A stretch of 38,414 nucleotides of DNA. It comes from a virus. Positions 31,220-36,861 of the stretch are shown here, in pieces. Where the stretch lies: IMG/VR virus record IMGVR_UViG_3300043431_000172, positions 1 through 38,414 of that record; one strand, given 5' to 3'. The translations under genes and the position numbers were made by a program. The notes under the pieces were generated by a model. The model was not told where the DNA came from and searched no databases. It was given only the letters and a program-made list of their open reading frames with translations. Within the stretch, counting starts at the first letter, position 1. Each line of letters begins with the position of its first letter.

Positions 31220-31253
31220 CCTCGGGCCGTTCCGCGTTCTCTTGCTGGTCCAT
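31089..31253 (-). CDS. first gene of leftward operon, small basic-tailed protein (N position)
   Basis: A 54-residue product starting 30 bases from the PL transcription start, with GGAGG eight bases before the ATG. It reads MDQQENAERPEAIPPLFSAV, an amphipathic helix QMQWLQAALQDVHRQAVQDA, and ends basic (DRRLRLAKRR). In lambda this position belongs to the antiterminator N, also small with an Arg-rich RNA-binding segment, although in N that segment is N-terminal. No sequence similarity is claimed; the parallel is positional. Its 3' part lies antisense to a + strand gene. Confidence 0.55.
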   Translation of the reverse strand: MDQQENAERPEAIPPLFSAVQMQWLQAALQDVHRQAVQDATAEVDRRLRLAKRR

Positions 31254-31282
31254 TGTGACAGCCTCCATGCCGGTGGGTATGG

Positions 31283-31316
31283 AGGGGAGGTTATATCCGC
31301 TAAAGCGGACAGTCAA
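31283..31316 (-). promoter_or_regulatory. leftward early promoter PL
   Basis: On the - strand, TTGACT (31316-31311) and TATAAC (31295-31290) are separated by 15 bases completely filled by a repressor operator. This is nearly the same arrangement as at PR, so both should be silenced by the same protein. Transcription should start around 31280-31283. Confidence 0.75.
31296..31309. promoter_or_regulatory. operator OL1 (perfect 14-bp palindrome)
   Basis: TCCGCTAAAGCGGA, arms TCCGCT and AGCGGA, lies between the -35 and -10 boxes of PL. Identical in arms to the PR operator at 32511-32524. Expected binding site of the CI-like repressor and of Cro. Confidence 0.85.
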
Positions 31317-31325
31317 GCCCATTTA

Positions 31326-31339
31326 TCCGCTAAAGAGGA
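31326..31339. promoter_or_regulatory. operator OL2
   Basis: TCCGCTAAAGAGGA, one mismatch from the perfect palindrome; its centre is 30 bp from that of OL1. Probably allows cooperative repressor binding upstream of PL. Confidence 0.75.
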
Positions 31340-31422
31340 CACACTTTCGAAGACGTGCCGCGGCGCTTGCCGAATCGCGCAGGCCGGTGGACTATGGGGC
31401 GCGAGGGTTCAGGGGGGTGACG

Positions 31423-31794
31423 ATGCCTAGAGCGGTGCTGGCGGCGATTTCTGCGGGGCTTCTGGCGGGGTGCGCAACGCCTGCCGATCAGATCGCCCCG
31501 GCCTATGTGTCGCCCGCGATCTATCAGCACCTGTCCTGCGACCAGATACAGCACGAGGTCCGCAACGTCGTCACGCTGTCGAATGTCGCCGCGCAGAACC
31601 AGACGGCGGCAGCAGAGGCCGATCAGATTGGCATGGCTATAGGGCTTCTGGTGCTGTGGCCGATGCTGTTGTTCACGGGCGGGGATGGCGCAACTGCGGC
31701 TGAGGTCGCGCAGCTGCGCGGGCAGATGGTCGCCCTCGAACAGATCAGCGCGCAGAAGGGATGCGGGATCGAGTTCGCAACGCAGCCGGGCTAG
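31423..31794 (+). CDS. lipoprotein, candidate lysogenic-conversion gene
   Basis: A 123-residue product with a bacterial lipoprotein signal: MPRAVLAAISAGLLAGCATP, lipobox LAGC with the acylated Cys17. The mature part has YVSPAIYQHLSCDQIQHEVR, a long helical region with one hydrophobic segment (GMAIGLLVLWPMLLFTGG), and a closing Cys. An AGGGGGG run precedes the ATG. The gene lies between the PL operators and the repressor gene, convergent with the repressor, outside both early operons, where phages carry genes expressed in the lysogen. A superinfection-exclusion role is possible but inferred. Confidence 0.75.
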   Translation: MPRAVLAAISAGLLAGCATPADQIAPAYVSPAIYQHLSCDQIQHEVRNVVTLSNVAAQNQTAAAEADQIGMAIGLLVLWPMLLFTGGDGATAAEVAQLRGQMVALEQISAQKGCGIEFATQPG

Positions 31795-31798
31795 GCGG

Positions 31799-32449
31799 TC
31801 ACATCTTCACCCCAGCCCAGACAACCTTACCGATCACTGTCAGATCATCCAGCGCGCGCTCCACTGGCGGGTGCGCCGGATTGTCGCTGACAAGCATCAC
31901 GAATCCGCGGCGTGATGCCCGGCTGATCCGCTTGACCAGCATGGAATCCCCGCCGTCGCGGATCACGAATATGCCTTCGAAAGACAGGTCGCGCTTCGTG
32001 ATGTCGATCATCACCACATCATCGTCGCGCAGGGTCGGCTCCATGCTACGGCCCTTGACCGAGATCACAGCCAAGTTGGCCGGATTGGCCGACGTGATGC
32101 TGCGCAGGTAGCCGGGCGGGAACGCAAGCCGGTCGATGATCTCCTCGGGCTCGGTCACGCTGAAACCGTTCCCCGCACTGGCCGAGACGTTATAGACCGG
32201 CACAAGTGCGTGGCCGTCCGGGTCAAGCGGCGCGGCGGCTGAGTCGTCCCGGCCGGTCAGCACCCATTCCAGGTCGCAAGGGATCTGGTCGCAGACCCGG
32301 CGCAGGTTCCTTATGCTGGGCACCTTGCCTTCGTTCAACATTGCACTGACATACCCATGCCCTCGGCCTGACGACAGGCTGATGTCGCGCAGGCTTTTGC
32401 CGCTGTCCGTGATCGCCGCCAAAAGGCGAGTTTTCCAGTTCTCATCCAT
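31799..32449 (-). CDS. cI: CI-like repressor with LexA/S24 self-cleavage domain
   Basis: Maintains lysogeny by binding the operators at PL and PR. In the 216-residue product, the N-terminal HTH (about residues 8-52) includes SLRDISLSSGRGHGYVSAML. The C-terminal S24 peptidase domain has an Ala92-Gly93 cleavage site in SASAGNGFS, the nucleophile in GRSMEPTL (Ser135) and the general base in LVKRIS (Lys173), so SOS-induced self-cleavage is expected. Start: ATG 32449 gives a conserved-looking N-terminus; ATG 32467 (adding six residues) lies inside operator 32460-32473 and is an alternative. Neither has a clear ribosome binding site. Convergent with the lipoprotein gene. Confidence 0.92.
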   Translation of the reverse strand: MDENWKTRLLAAITDSGKSLRDISLSSGRGHGYVSAMLNEGKVPSIRNLRRVCDQIPCDLEWVLTGRDDSAAAPLDPDGHALVPVYNVSASAGNGFSVTEPEEIIDRLAFPPGYLRSITSANPANLAVISVKGRSMEPTLRDDDVVMIDITKRDLSFEGIFVIRDGGDSMLVKRISRASRRGFVMLVSDNPAHPPVERALDDLTVIGKVVWAGVKM

Positions 32450-32459
32450 CCGACGACTA

Positions 32460-32473
32460 TCCGCCATAGCGGA
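32460..32473. promoter_or_regulatory. operator OR, repressor-proximal
   Basis: TCCGCCATAGCGGA; one half site matches the consensus arm exactly and the other differs at one base. Overlaps the 5' end of the repressor gene. Its centre is 26 bp from the next operator. Confidence 0.7.
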
Positions 32474-32481
32474 CGCGCTTG

Positions 32482-32499
32482 CACGTCCGTTATAAAGGA
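32482..32499 (-). promoter_or_regulatory. repressor maintenance promoter (PRM-like)
   Basis: On the - strand TATAAC (32494-32489) lies 22 bases before ATG 32467 and 40 before ATG 32449. No good -35 is present at the right distance, as in lambda PRM, which needs activation. The box is covered by the middle operator, so high repressor levels should shut it down. Confidence 0.5.
32486..32499. promoter_or_regulatory. operator OR, middle (degenerate)
   Basis: TCCGTTATAAAGGA, extended on both sides by G and C to a GTCC...GGAC inverted repeat. The weakest match of the set; centres are 26 and 25 bp from the two flanking operators. Confidence 0.65.
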
Positions 32500-32502
32500 C
32501 GG

Positions 32503-32530
32503 TTGACCTGTCCGCTTTAGCGGATATAAT
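32503..32530 (+). promoter_or_regulatory. rightward early promoter PR
   Basis: TTGACC (32503-32508) and a perfect TATAAT (32525-32530), 16 bases apart, the spacer ending in the perfect operator palindrome. Predicted start near 32537, only a few bases before the cro ATG at 32541, and no ribosome binding site is present, so the cro message may be nearly leaderless. Confidence 0.88.
32511..32524. promoter_or_regulatory. operator OR at PR (perfect 14-bp palindrome)
   Basis: TCCGCTTTAGCGGA fills the PR spacer; it is the reverse complement of the palindrome in PL. A bound repressor would directly block RNA polymerase. Confidence 0.88.
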
Positions 32531-32540
32531 CGACTGCATC

Positions 32541-32750
32541 ATGACCACAGAACAAATCCTCCTCCGAGATATTGAGGCCTTCCTTGCCGCAACCGGCATG
32601 GGCGCGAGCTACTTCGGCAAGCGCGCGACGGGCAATTCCGAACTGGTCGGGCGCCTGCGGGATGGGCGGCCAATCCTGACCGAAACGGAGCGCCGCGTTC
32701 GAGACTTCATGGCGGCAAACCGCCTTGCGAAGAGTGCGGGCGCTGCATGA
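32541..32750 (+). CDS. cro: Cro-like transcriptional regulator, 69 aa
   Basis: A small DNA-binding protein transcribed divergently from the repressor, from PR. It reads TTEQILLRDIEAFLAATGMG, then ASYFGKRATGNSELVGRLRD (the helix-turn-helix, about residues 20-45) and ILTETERRVRDFMAANRLAK. It should compete with the repressor for the same operators and favour lytic growth. Position, size and HTH all fit Cro. The transcript probably begins only 3-5 bases upstream of the ATG. Confidence 0.85.
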   Translation: MTTEQILLRDIEAFLAATGMGASYFGKRATGNSELVGRLRDGRPILTETERRVRDFMAANRLAKSAGAA

Positions 32751-32900
32751 TGCCCGACGTTCTCTTGCCTGCATCCTACCTGTGGGCAGGCAAGCTGGCC
32801 CGCAAGGTATGGAATGCCTGCATGTCCGAAAGGACAGGTTCGCCAACCGCCGCGCGACTGCCGGGGCACGTCCTCCGAGATCGCCCTTGCGCGGCGCACT

Positions 32901-32938
32901 CCCGCCCGGGTTTCCTCCTTGGCCCGGGCGGGCTTTTT
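32901..32938 (+). terminator. intrinsic terminator tR1-like
   Basis: Perfect 10-bp G+C stem CCCGCCCGGG (32901-32910) with CCCGGGCGGG (32923-32932), 12-base loop, followed by CTTTTT. Lies 150 bases after cro, where lambda has tR1; expression of the downstream genes should require read-through. Confidence 0.92.
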
Positions 32939-33028
32939 CCCATTTCGCGGCAGGGCGATCCTCTCGCCCTGGACGGCCAAGGGGGCGGCTGCTGCCGCGA
33001 AAGCCCCCGCTCCTCCCTGTCAGCGACT

Positions 33029-33061
33029 GCCGGGCGGGTTGCCAGCCTGCCCGGCCTTTTT
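33029..33061 (+). terminator. second intrinsic terminator of the right leader
   Basis: 7-bp stem GCCGGGC (33029-33035) with GCCCGGC (33049-33055), 13-base loop, then C and TTTTT. Tandem with the terminator at 32901-32938. Confidence 0.75.
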
Positions 33062-33109
33062 CTGGCCGGGGCCGTTTCCGCCGACACCCTCGATCTGTCA
33101 GGCACAACC

Positions 33110-33379
33110 GTGACGATCCGCCCGCACGCAACCGCGCTGGCCGAGGTCGTGTATCTCAACGCGCCCCGCAACGGGTCGTGGCACAACGGCGAGTATCCTC
33201 TGACGCTGGACGGGCTGACGGTGATCGTCGCCTTCACGTGGGATGCGTCGGGCGAGGCCGACAGCATCGCGCTGCGCGTGCCGGCTGGCGTCGTCTGCGC
33301 CCCCAGCTGCGAGACCGCGATCCCCGAGGGCGGCGCTGCGACGATCACGCTGCACGATTTGCAATCGGTGGGCATGTGA
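33110..33379 (+). CDS. hypothetical protein after the right-leader terminators, 89 aa
   Basis: The coding sense is clear from about 33085: LSGTTVTIRPHATALAEVVY, then LNAPRNGSWHNGEYPLTLDG, VAFTWDASGEADSIALRVPA and two Cys near the C-terminus. No ATG exists in this part; GTG 33110 with a weak AGG is the best standard start. The frame stays open upstream to 32747 but passes through two terminators, and just before the clear coding part it encodes LPGLFLAGAVSA, which resembles the end of a secretion signal. An alternative start nearer 33040-33065 cannot be excluded. Function unknown; a secreted or beta-rich protein is possible. Confidence 0.55.
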   Translation: MTIRPHATALAEVVYLNAPRNGSWHNGEYPLTLDGLTVIVAFTWDASGEADSIALRVPAGVVCAPSCETAIPEGGAATITLHDLQSVGM

Positions 33380-33576
33380 TGCCCATCGCCCCGCAGACCT
33401 TTCCAGACGCCCTCATGCGCGCCCTCAAGGCGGCCCGCAGTGTGGCCGAGGTCGATGGCGCCGTCATGGCGCGCAAGGCCCTGATCGACGCCGGCATGGC
33501 GCCGCAGATCGGGTCGCTGGAATCCGAGGCCGTCGCGTGGCGCCGCGCCGAACTGACAAAGCAGGGGAAGCAATGA
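33379..33576 (+). CDS. hypothetical protein, 65 aa
   Basis: A helical protein beginning PIAPQTFPDALMRALKAARS, then VAEVDGAVMARKALIDAGMA, ending in ESEAVAWRRAELTKQGKQ. TGATG overlap with the upstream gene and ATGA overlap with the downstream gene. No family recognised. Belongs to the early right operon ahead of HTH proteins. Confidence 0.65.
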   Translation: MPIAPQTFPDALMRALKAARSVAEVDGAVMARKALIDAGMAPQIGSLESEAVAWRRAELTKQGKQ

Positions 33577-33791
33577 CCAAAAAGCCAAAGCCGAATGAGC
33601 CCCGCAAGATGTCCGACGATGCGATCTTGACTCTGGTGCGCTTGCGGTCCGCGGGGATCAGGGTGAGCCGCATCGCCAAGGACGCCGGCTGCACATCCGC
33701 CTATGTCGTCACGACAACCGACAGGATCAGGGCCGCCGATCTGGCCGAGAGCGGTGAGAGCAAGGCCGCCGTCGCGCGGGGGTATTGGTGA
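33573..33791 (+). CDS. small helix-turn-helix protein, 72 aa
   Basis: Reads KMSDDAILTLVRLRSAGIRV, SRIAKDAGCTSAYVVTTTDR, IRAADLAESGESKAAVARGY. The segment ILTLVRLRSAGIRVSRIAKD-AGCTSAYVV has the spacing of an HTH of the sigma-70-region-4/resolvase kind. Probably a DNA-binding regulator of replication or late gene expression, but the target cannot be deduced. A very basic N-terminus (TKKPKPNEPRK) may contact DNA backbone. Stop overlaps the next ATG. Confidence 0.7.
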   Translation: MTKKPKPNEPRKMSDDAILTLVRLRSAGIRVSRIAKDAGCTSAYVVTTTDRIRAADLAESGESKAAVARGYW

Positions 33792-34411
33792 TGCGCACAG
33801 TCATTGTCGAACGCATGACCATATCTGGGATGAACATCAAGCCCCACCGGATCAGCCTGCCGGCCGCGCCGTGGGATGACATCACCCCGAAGGCCGAGGT
33901 GCCCACCCGCGCCGACAGCAACACCCTGCCGCCGCGCGATGTGCCACCTGCGCCGCGCCCCGTCGTCAAGCCCTCCCCGCAGGTCGACCCGGTCCAGCGC
34001 GCGACGATGGAGGAACTGATCGGCCGCGCGCTGGCGAATGTGGCGCGGCGCGAGGGCAAAGAGGCCAAGGCGCCTTTGACCGGCAGGTGCGACATGCGGG
34101 AAGTGCTCGACCTTGCCAAGGCCCGGCGCGAGGCGGTCAAGGCGCTGACCGCGCGCGGGCTGACGGTTCAGGACATCGCGCAGCGCCTCGGGCAACCCCT
34201 CTGGCAGATCAAGAAGGATCTTCGCCTGCTGGCGACTGCGGCACAACGACTGCCGCACAAGGAGGCCATTGCCAAGCGGCGCGCGAGGGTCGCGCAACTG
34301 CTGGCCCAAGGCTGGACGCAGGGCCGCATCGCAGAGCACCTAGGCGGAAGCGTAACCACCGTGGAGGGTGATGTGCGCTGGATCAAGAAGCAGGCCAAGG
34401 CGAATGGGTGA
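33791..34411 (+). CDS. tandem helix-turn-helix protein, candidate regulator or replication initiator accessory
   Basis: A 206-residue protein. The N-terminal 75 residues are Pro-rich and probably disordered (NTLPPRDVPPAPRPVVKPSP). A middle helix (ATMEELIGRALANVARREGK) follows, then two consecutive HTH units: ALTARGLTVQDIAQRLGQPL-WQIKKDL (about 118-143) and LLAQGWTQGRIAEHLGGSVT-TVEGDVRWI (about 172-200). Duplicated HTHs fit binding to repeated DNA sites. The gene lies upstream of the resolvase and the RepA-like ATPase, so it could bind the iterons at 36631-36735, or be a late-gene activator. ATG 33791 overlaps the previous stop. Confidence 0.65.
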   Translation: MRTVIVERMTISGMNIKPHRISLPAAPWDDITPKAEVPTRADSNTLPPRDVPPAPRPVVKPSPQVDPVQRATMEELIGRALANVARREGKEAKAPLTGRCDMREVLDLAKARREAVKALTARGLTVQDIAQRLGQPLWQIKKDLRLLATAAQRLPHKEAIAKRRARVAQLLAQGWTQGRIAEHLGGSVTTVEGDVRWIKKQAKANG

Positions 34412-34823
34412 CGCGCGCGTGATCTCTTTTGCCATCCCCGGCAAGCCCTTTGGCAAGCAGCGCCCGAGGGCAACAGCCAGGGGCGGCCATGCGCGCGTCT
34501 ACACGCCTGCGCAGACGGTCAGTTTCGAGCGGCAGGTCGGCGCTATCGCCGCTCCCCTGTTCCCCTCCCCCATGGCCGGACCGTTGCGTCTGACGGTCAT
34601 CGCCACATTCGCCCCGGCCGACAGCAAGTCGCGCCGTGCCCGAGAGGCCATGATCGGCACCCCGCACACCCAGCGACCAGACACCGACAACTGCGCAAAA
34701 GCCGTCATGGACGGCCTGAACCGCATCGCATGGGCAGACGACGCGCAGGTCGCGGAAATCGTCGCCCGCAAGCAGTGGGGCACAGACAACGGCACGCTGG
34801 TCGTCGTGGAGGCGATAACATGA
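34404..34823 (+). CDS. rusA: RusA-family Holliday junction resolvase
   Basis: Resolves branched recombination and replication intermediates. The 139-residue product has the RusA pattern: ISFAIPGKPFGKQRPRATAR at residues 7-26, and the catalytic block HTQRPDTDNCAKAVMDGLNR with Asp93, Asp95, Asp103 and a further Asp pair at 112-113 (AWADDAQV). Length is normal. The ATG lies inside the end of the tandem-HTH gene, and the stop overlaps the next ATG. Works downstream of the RecE/RecT-like pair. Confidence 0.92.
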   Translation: MGDARVISFAIPGKPFGKQRPRATARGGHARVYTPAQTVSFERQVGAIAAPLFPSPMAGPLRLTVIATFAPADSKSRRAREAMIGTPHTQRPDTDNCAKAVMDGLNRIAWADDAQVAEIVARKQWGTDNGTLVVVEAIT

Positions 34824-35041
34824 GCGCCACCGCCGACGAAATCGCCGCCCTGCTGGTCTGGCCCCCGATCATCGTGCAGGCCAGCGGCATCACCGAATGG
34901 GAACGCAAGTTCTGCGCCTCGATCATCGCGCGGAACCGGAGCGGCGCGTTTCGGCCAAGCCCCGCGCAGGTGGCCGTCCTGCGCCGCATCGTCGGGGCGT
35001 TCAGGGCGCGGATGCTGAAAGATGAACGAGTGGTCGAATGA
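34820..35041 (+). CDS. hypothetical protein, 73 aa
   Basis: Reads SATADEIAALLVWPPIIVQA, SGITEWERKFCASIIARNRS, then SPAQVAVLRRIVGAFRARML. The segment WERKFCASIIARNRSGAFRPSPAQVAVLRRIV resembles a small domain repeated in phage early genes and may be DNA-binding. No established function. ATGA overlaps on both sides. Confidence 0.65.
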   Translation: MSATADEIAALLVWPPIIVQASGITEWERKFCASIIARNRSGAFRPSPAQVAVLRRIVGAFRARMLKDERVVE

Positions 35042-35361
35042 TGACGGCCCAACACAAGCGCGCGGCCGACATGCTCGGCTTAACCCTGCTCCTCGGTGAC
35101 GCCGATGCATGGCATGGCTTCAGTCTTCTTGCGGCGACGACCCTGACCGCCGAGGAGCGCGTTCTGATGGCGTGGTCGGTCCTGCGGGCACTGGACCCGG
35201 AAGCAGTCGCCAGCATTGCGACAACCATCATTGGCGACATTGGCCCCCCTTGCGTGCCAATGTTCAACGATCTGGTGGCCGAGGCTGACACATGGGTTGC
35301 ATGGGCAAGCCCGCGAGAAAGAGCCGCCTACAGCGAGGCCTTGGCATGGTATCAGTCATGA
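35038..35361 (+). CDS. hypothetical protein, 107 aa
   Basis: An alpha-helical protein: MMTAQHKRAADMLGLTLLLG, DADAWHGFSLLAATTLTAEE, RVLMAWSVLRALDPEAVASI and a Trp-rich C-terminus. ATG 35038 overlaps the preceding stop (ATGA), with a second ATG at 35041. Stop overlaps the start of the ATPase gene, so it may act with it. Family unknown. Confidence 0.65.
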   Translation: MMTAQHKRAADMLGLTLLLGDADAWHGFSLLAATTLTAEERVLMAWSVLRALDPEAVASIATTIIGDIGPPCVPMFNDLVAEADTWVAWASPRERAAYSEALAWYQS

Positions 35362-36626
35362 AGGGCCGCAGGACACCAGAGCAGCTTGAGGAGGCCCGGC
35401 GCAAGCTGGATCAGGCCTTTGCCGAGGATGCGGGCGGCTTGGGGGTCGATGACTTCGACGCCCCGCCTGATGCGGTATATGCCGCCGACATCGAAACCAA
35501 TGTCAGGGCCTTTCCAAGCGGTCAGCCGCGCGCGACGGTCATCACCCCGCGGGCCGAGCGTGAATCAACATGGTTCTCTGCGGCTGATCTGGAAGGCAAA
35601 CCCATCCCACAGCGTCAATGGCTGGTTGACGGCCTCGTGCCCTCCAAGACCGTGACCCTGTTCGGGGGCGACGGCGGCACCGGCAAGAGCCTGCTTGCCC
35701 TGCAACTGGCCGCAGCCGTGGCGTCAGGGACGAAGTGGCTCAACAGGGACGTATCATCCGGCCGGGTCATCTTCATCAGCGCCGAGGACGACGAGGACGA
35801 GCTCCACCGGCGCCTGCACGACATCAAGACAGCGGCCGGGGTCGACTTTTCCGACCTGTCCGAACTGACCCTGCGCAGCCTTGCCGGTGAAGACGCCCTC
35901 CTTGCGATCGAGTCAAACGTTGCCCTCGTTCAGTCGGCCCTGTTCGATGAACTGGACACCCGCGCCGGGCTGGTCGAGCCGACATTGATCGTGATCGACA
36001 CGCTGGCCGATGTATACCCGTCGAACGAAAACGACCGGGCCAAGGTGCGGCAGTTCATCGGCATCCTGCGGGGGCTGGCCCTCAAGCGTGAGTGCGCCTT
36101 GATCCTTCTGGCCCACCCGTCGCTTTCCGGCCTGAACTCCGGGTCTGGCACGTCAGGCTCGACCGCCTGGAACAACTCTGTAAGGTCGCGCCTCTATCTC
36201 TCCCGCATCGCGCAAGACGGCCACGAGCCCGACCCTGACAAGCGCATTCTGGCGACGAAGAAAGCCAATTACGGGCAGGTCGGCGGCGAAATAGCCATGA
36301 CTTGGCGAAATGGCGTTTTCGTGGAAGATGAAACGCCAGATTCACTAGAGAGAATGGCGATTGGCTCAAAGGCTGAAAGAGTTTTCATGAAGCTGTTAAG
36401 GGAATTTGCGCAACAGGGCAGAACAGTTAGCGCAAGCCCTAGTGTTTCATATGCGCCGACCGTGTTCGCAAAGCATCCGAAGTCTGAAGGAATGACCGAC
36501 AAGGCGCTGTCTCAAGCCATGAACACGCTGTTCGATCGGGGCGAAATCGTCATCGAGGAGCAGGGTCCGCTGTCCCGCCGCCGCGCCTTCATCGCCATCG
36601 CCGGCGCCAAAAAGGAGCCAAAATGA
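35358..36626 (+). CDS. RepA-like AAA ATPase / replicative helicase
   Basis: A 422-residue AAA_25/RecA-fold ATPase of the RepA type, probably the phage replicative helicase or helicase loader. Walker A is GGDGGTGKS (103-111), with FISAEDDEDELHRRL after it, Walker B LIVIDTLADVYP (Asp214) and the sensor segment LILLAHPSLSG. Residues from about 325 form a winged-helix-like C-terminal domain. The DNA for about 36330-36500 is richer in A+T than the rest of the gene. The gene ends directly at an iteron array, so it probably works at that origin. ATG 35358 chosen for the ATGA overlap. Confidence 0.88.
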   Translation: MKGRRTPEQLEEARRKLDQAFAEDAGGLGVDDFDAPPDAVYAADIETNVRAFPSGQPRATVITPRAERESTWFSAADLEGKPIPQRQWLVDGLVPSKTVTLFGGDGGTGKSLLALQLAAAVASGTKWLNRDVSSGRVIFISAEDDEDELHRRLHDIKTAAGVDFSDLSELTLRSLAGEDALLAIESNVALVQSALFDELDTRAGLVEPTLIVIDTLADVYPSNENDRAKVRQFIGILRGLALKRECALILLAHPSLSGLNSGSGTSGSTAWNNSVRSRLYLSRIAQDGHEPDPDKRILATKKANYGQVGGEIAMTWRNGVFVEDETPDSLERMAIGSKAERVFMKLLREFAQQGRTVSASPSVSYAPTVFAKHPKSEGMTDKALSQAMNTLFDRGEIVIEEQGPLSRRRAFIAIAGAKKEPK

Positions 36627-36630
36627 CCCC

Positions 36631-36735
36631 TTCCAACGCCCTTCCAACGCCTTCCAACGCCCTTCCAACGCCAAAAACGGCCCTTCCAACGGCCTTCCAA
36701 CGCCATTCCAACGGCCTTCCAACGGCCTTCCAACG
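36631..36735 (+). repeat. iteron array, nine TTCCAACG repeats (candidate replication origin)
   Basis: TTCCAACG begins at 36631, 36642, 36652, 36663, 36684, 36695, 36706, 36717 and 36728. The spacing is 11, 10, 11, 21, 11, 11, 11 and 11 bases, one helical turn each, with a degenerate unit in the 21-base gap. Eight copies are preceded by C; one (36706) by A. The array starts five bases after the RepA-like ATPase stop. Helically phased iterons beside a replication gene are a hallmark of phage and plasmid origins. A reading frame runs through but only encodes SNALPTP-type repeats. Confidence 0.88.
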
Positions 36736-36755
36736 ATGCACACACTACCCCCCCT

Positions 36756-36807
36756 CTTACAGAGGGAAGCTCGCCCGCTGGCGGCGGGCGCTTCCCCCGG
36801 CTGTAAG
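36756..36807 (+). repeat. large three-part inverted repeat next to the iterons
   Basis: CTTACAG (36756-36762) pairs with CTGTAAG (36801-36807), GGGAAGC (36764-36770) with GCTTCCC (36790-36796), and GCCCGC (36773-36778) with GCGGGC (36784-36789), leaving a five-base loop. No T run follows, so it is not a typical terminator. It could be a cruciform or single-strand initiation structure of the origin. Confidence 0.8.
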
Positions 36808-36861
36808 GGGTGCCCGTTCGGCGGCACTGCCGGCCTCCGCCCAAGCCGGTCAGGTGGCGGC

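Larger units (their letters stand above)
32759..33062 (+). ncRNA. structured leader RNA between cro and the right operon
   Basis: About 300 bases with almost no convincing coding sequence but many perfect stems. H1: 32765-32772 with 32786-32793 (8 bp). H2: TGTCC-GAAA-GGACA at 32823-32836 (5 bp, GNRA tetraloop, lambda boxB-like). Terminator 1: 32901-32932. H3: 32951-32958 with 32964-32971 (8 bp). H4: nested stem 32981-33008. Terminator 2: 33029-33055. A CTCTT core like boxA lies at 32762-32766. Expected role: transcription control of the right operon, by a nut site with an N-like protein or an HK022 put-like RNA. Frames crossing the region look like chance. Confidence 0.6.

Noticed and set aside
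31262-31285. Inverted repeat CCTCCAT/ATGGAGG that could hide the GGAGG ribosome site of the first leftward gene.
   Set aside because: The 5' arm overlaps the expected PL start (about 31280-31283), so most of it would not be transcribed; without a mapped start the switch is not supported.
32747-33109. Long open frame from 32747 as the N-terminal part of the protein ending at 33379.
   Set aside because: It runs through two intrinsic terminators and several hairpins and has shadow-like composition; coding character only begins shortly before 33110.
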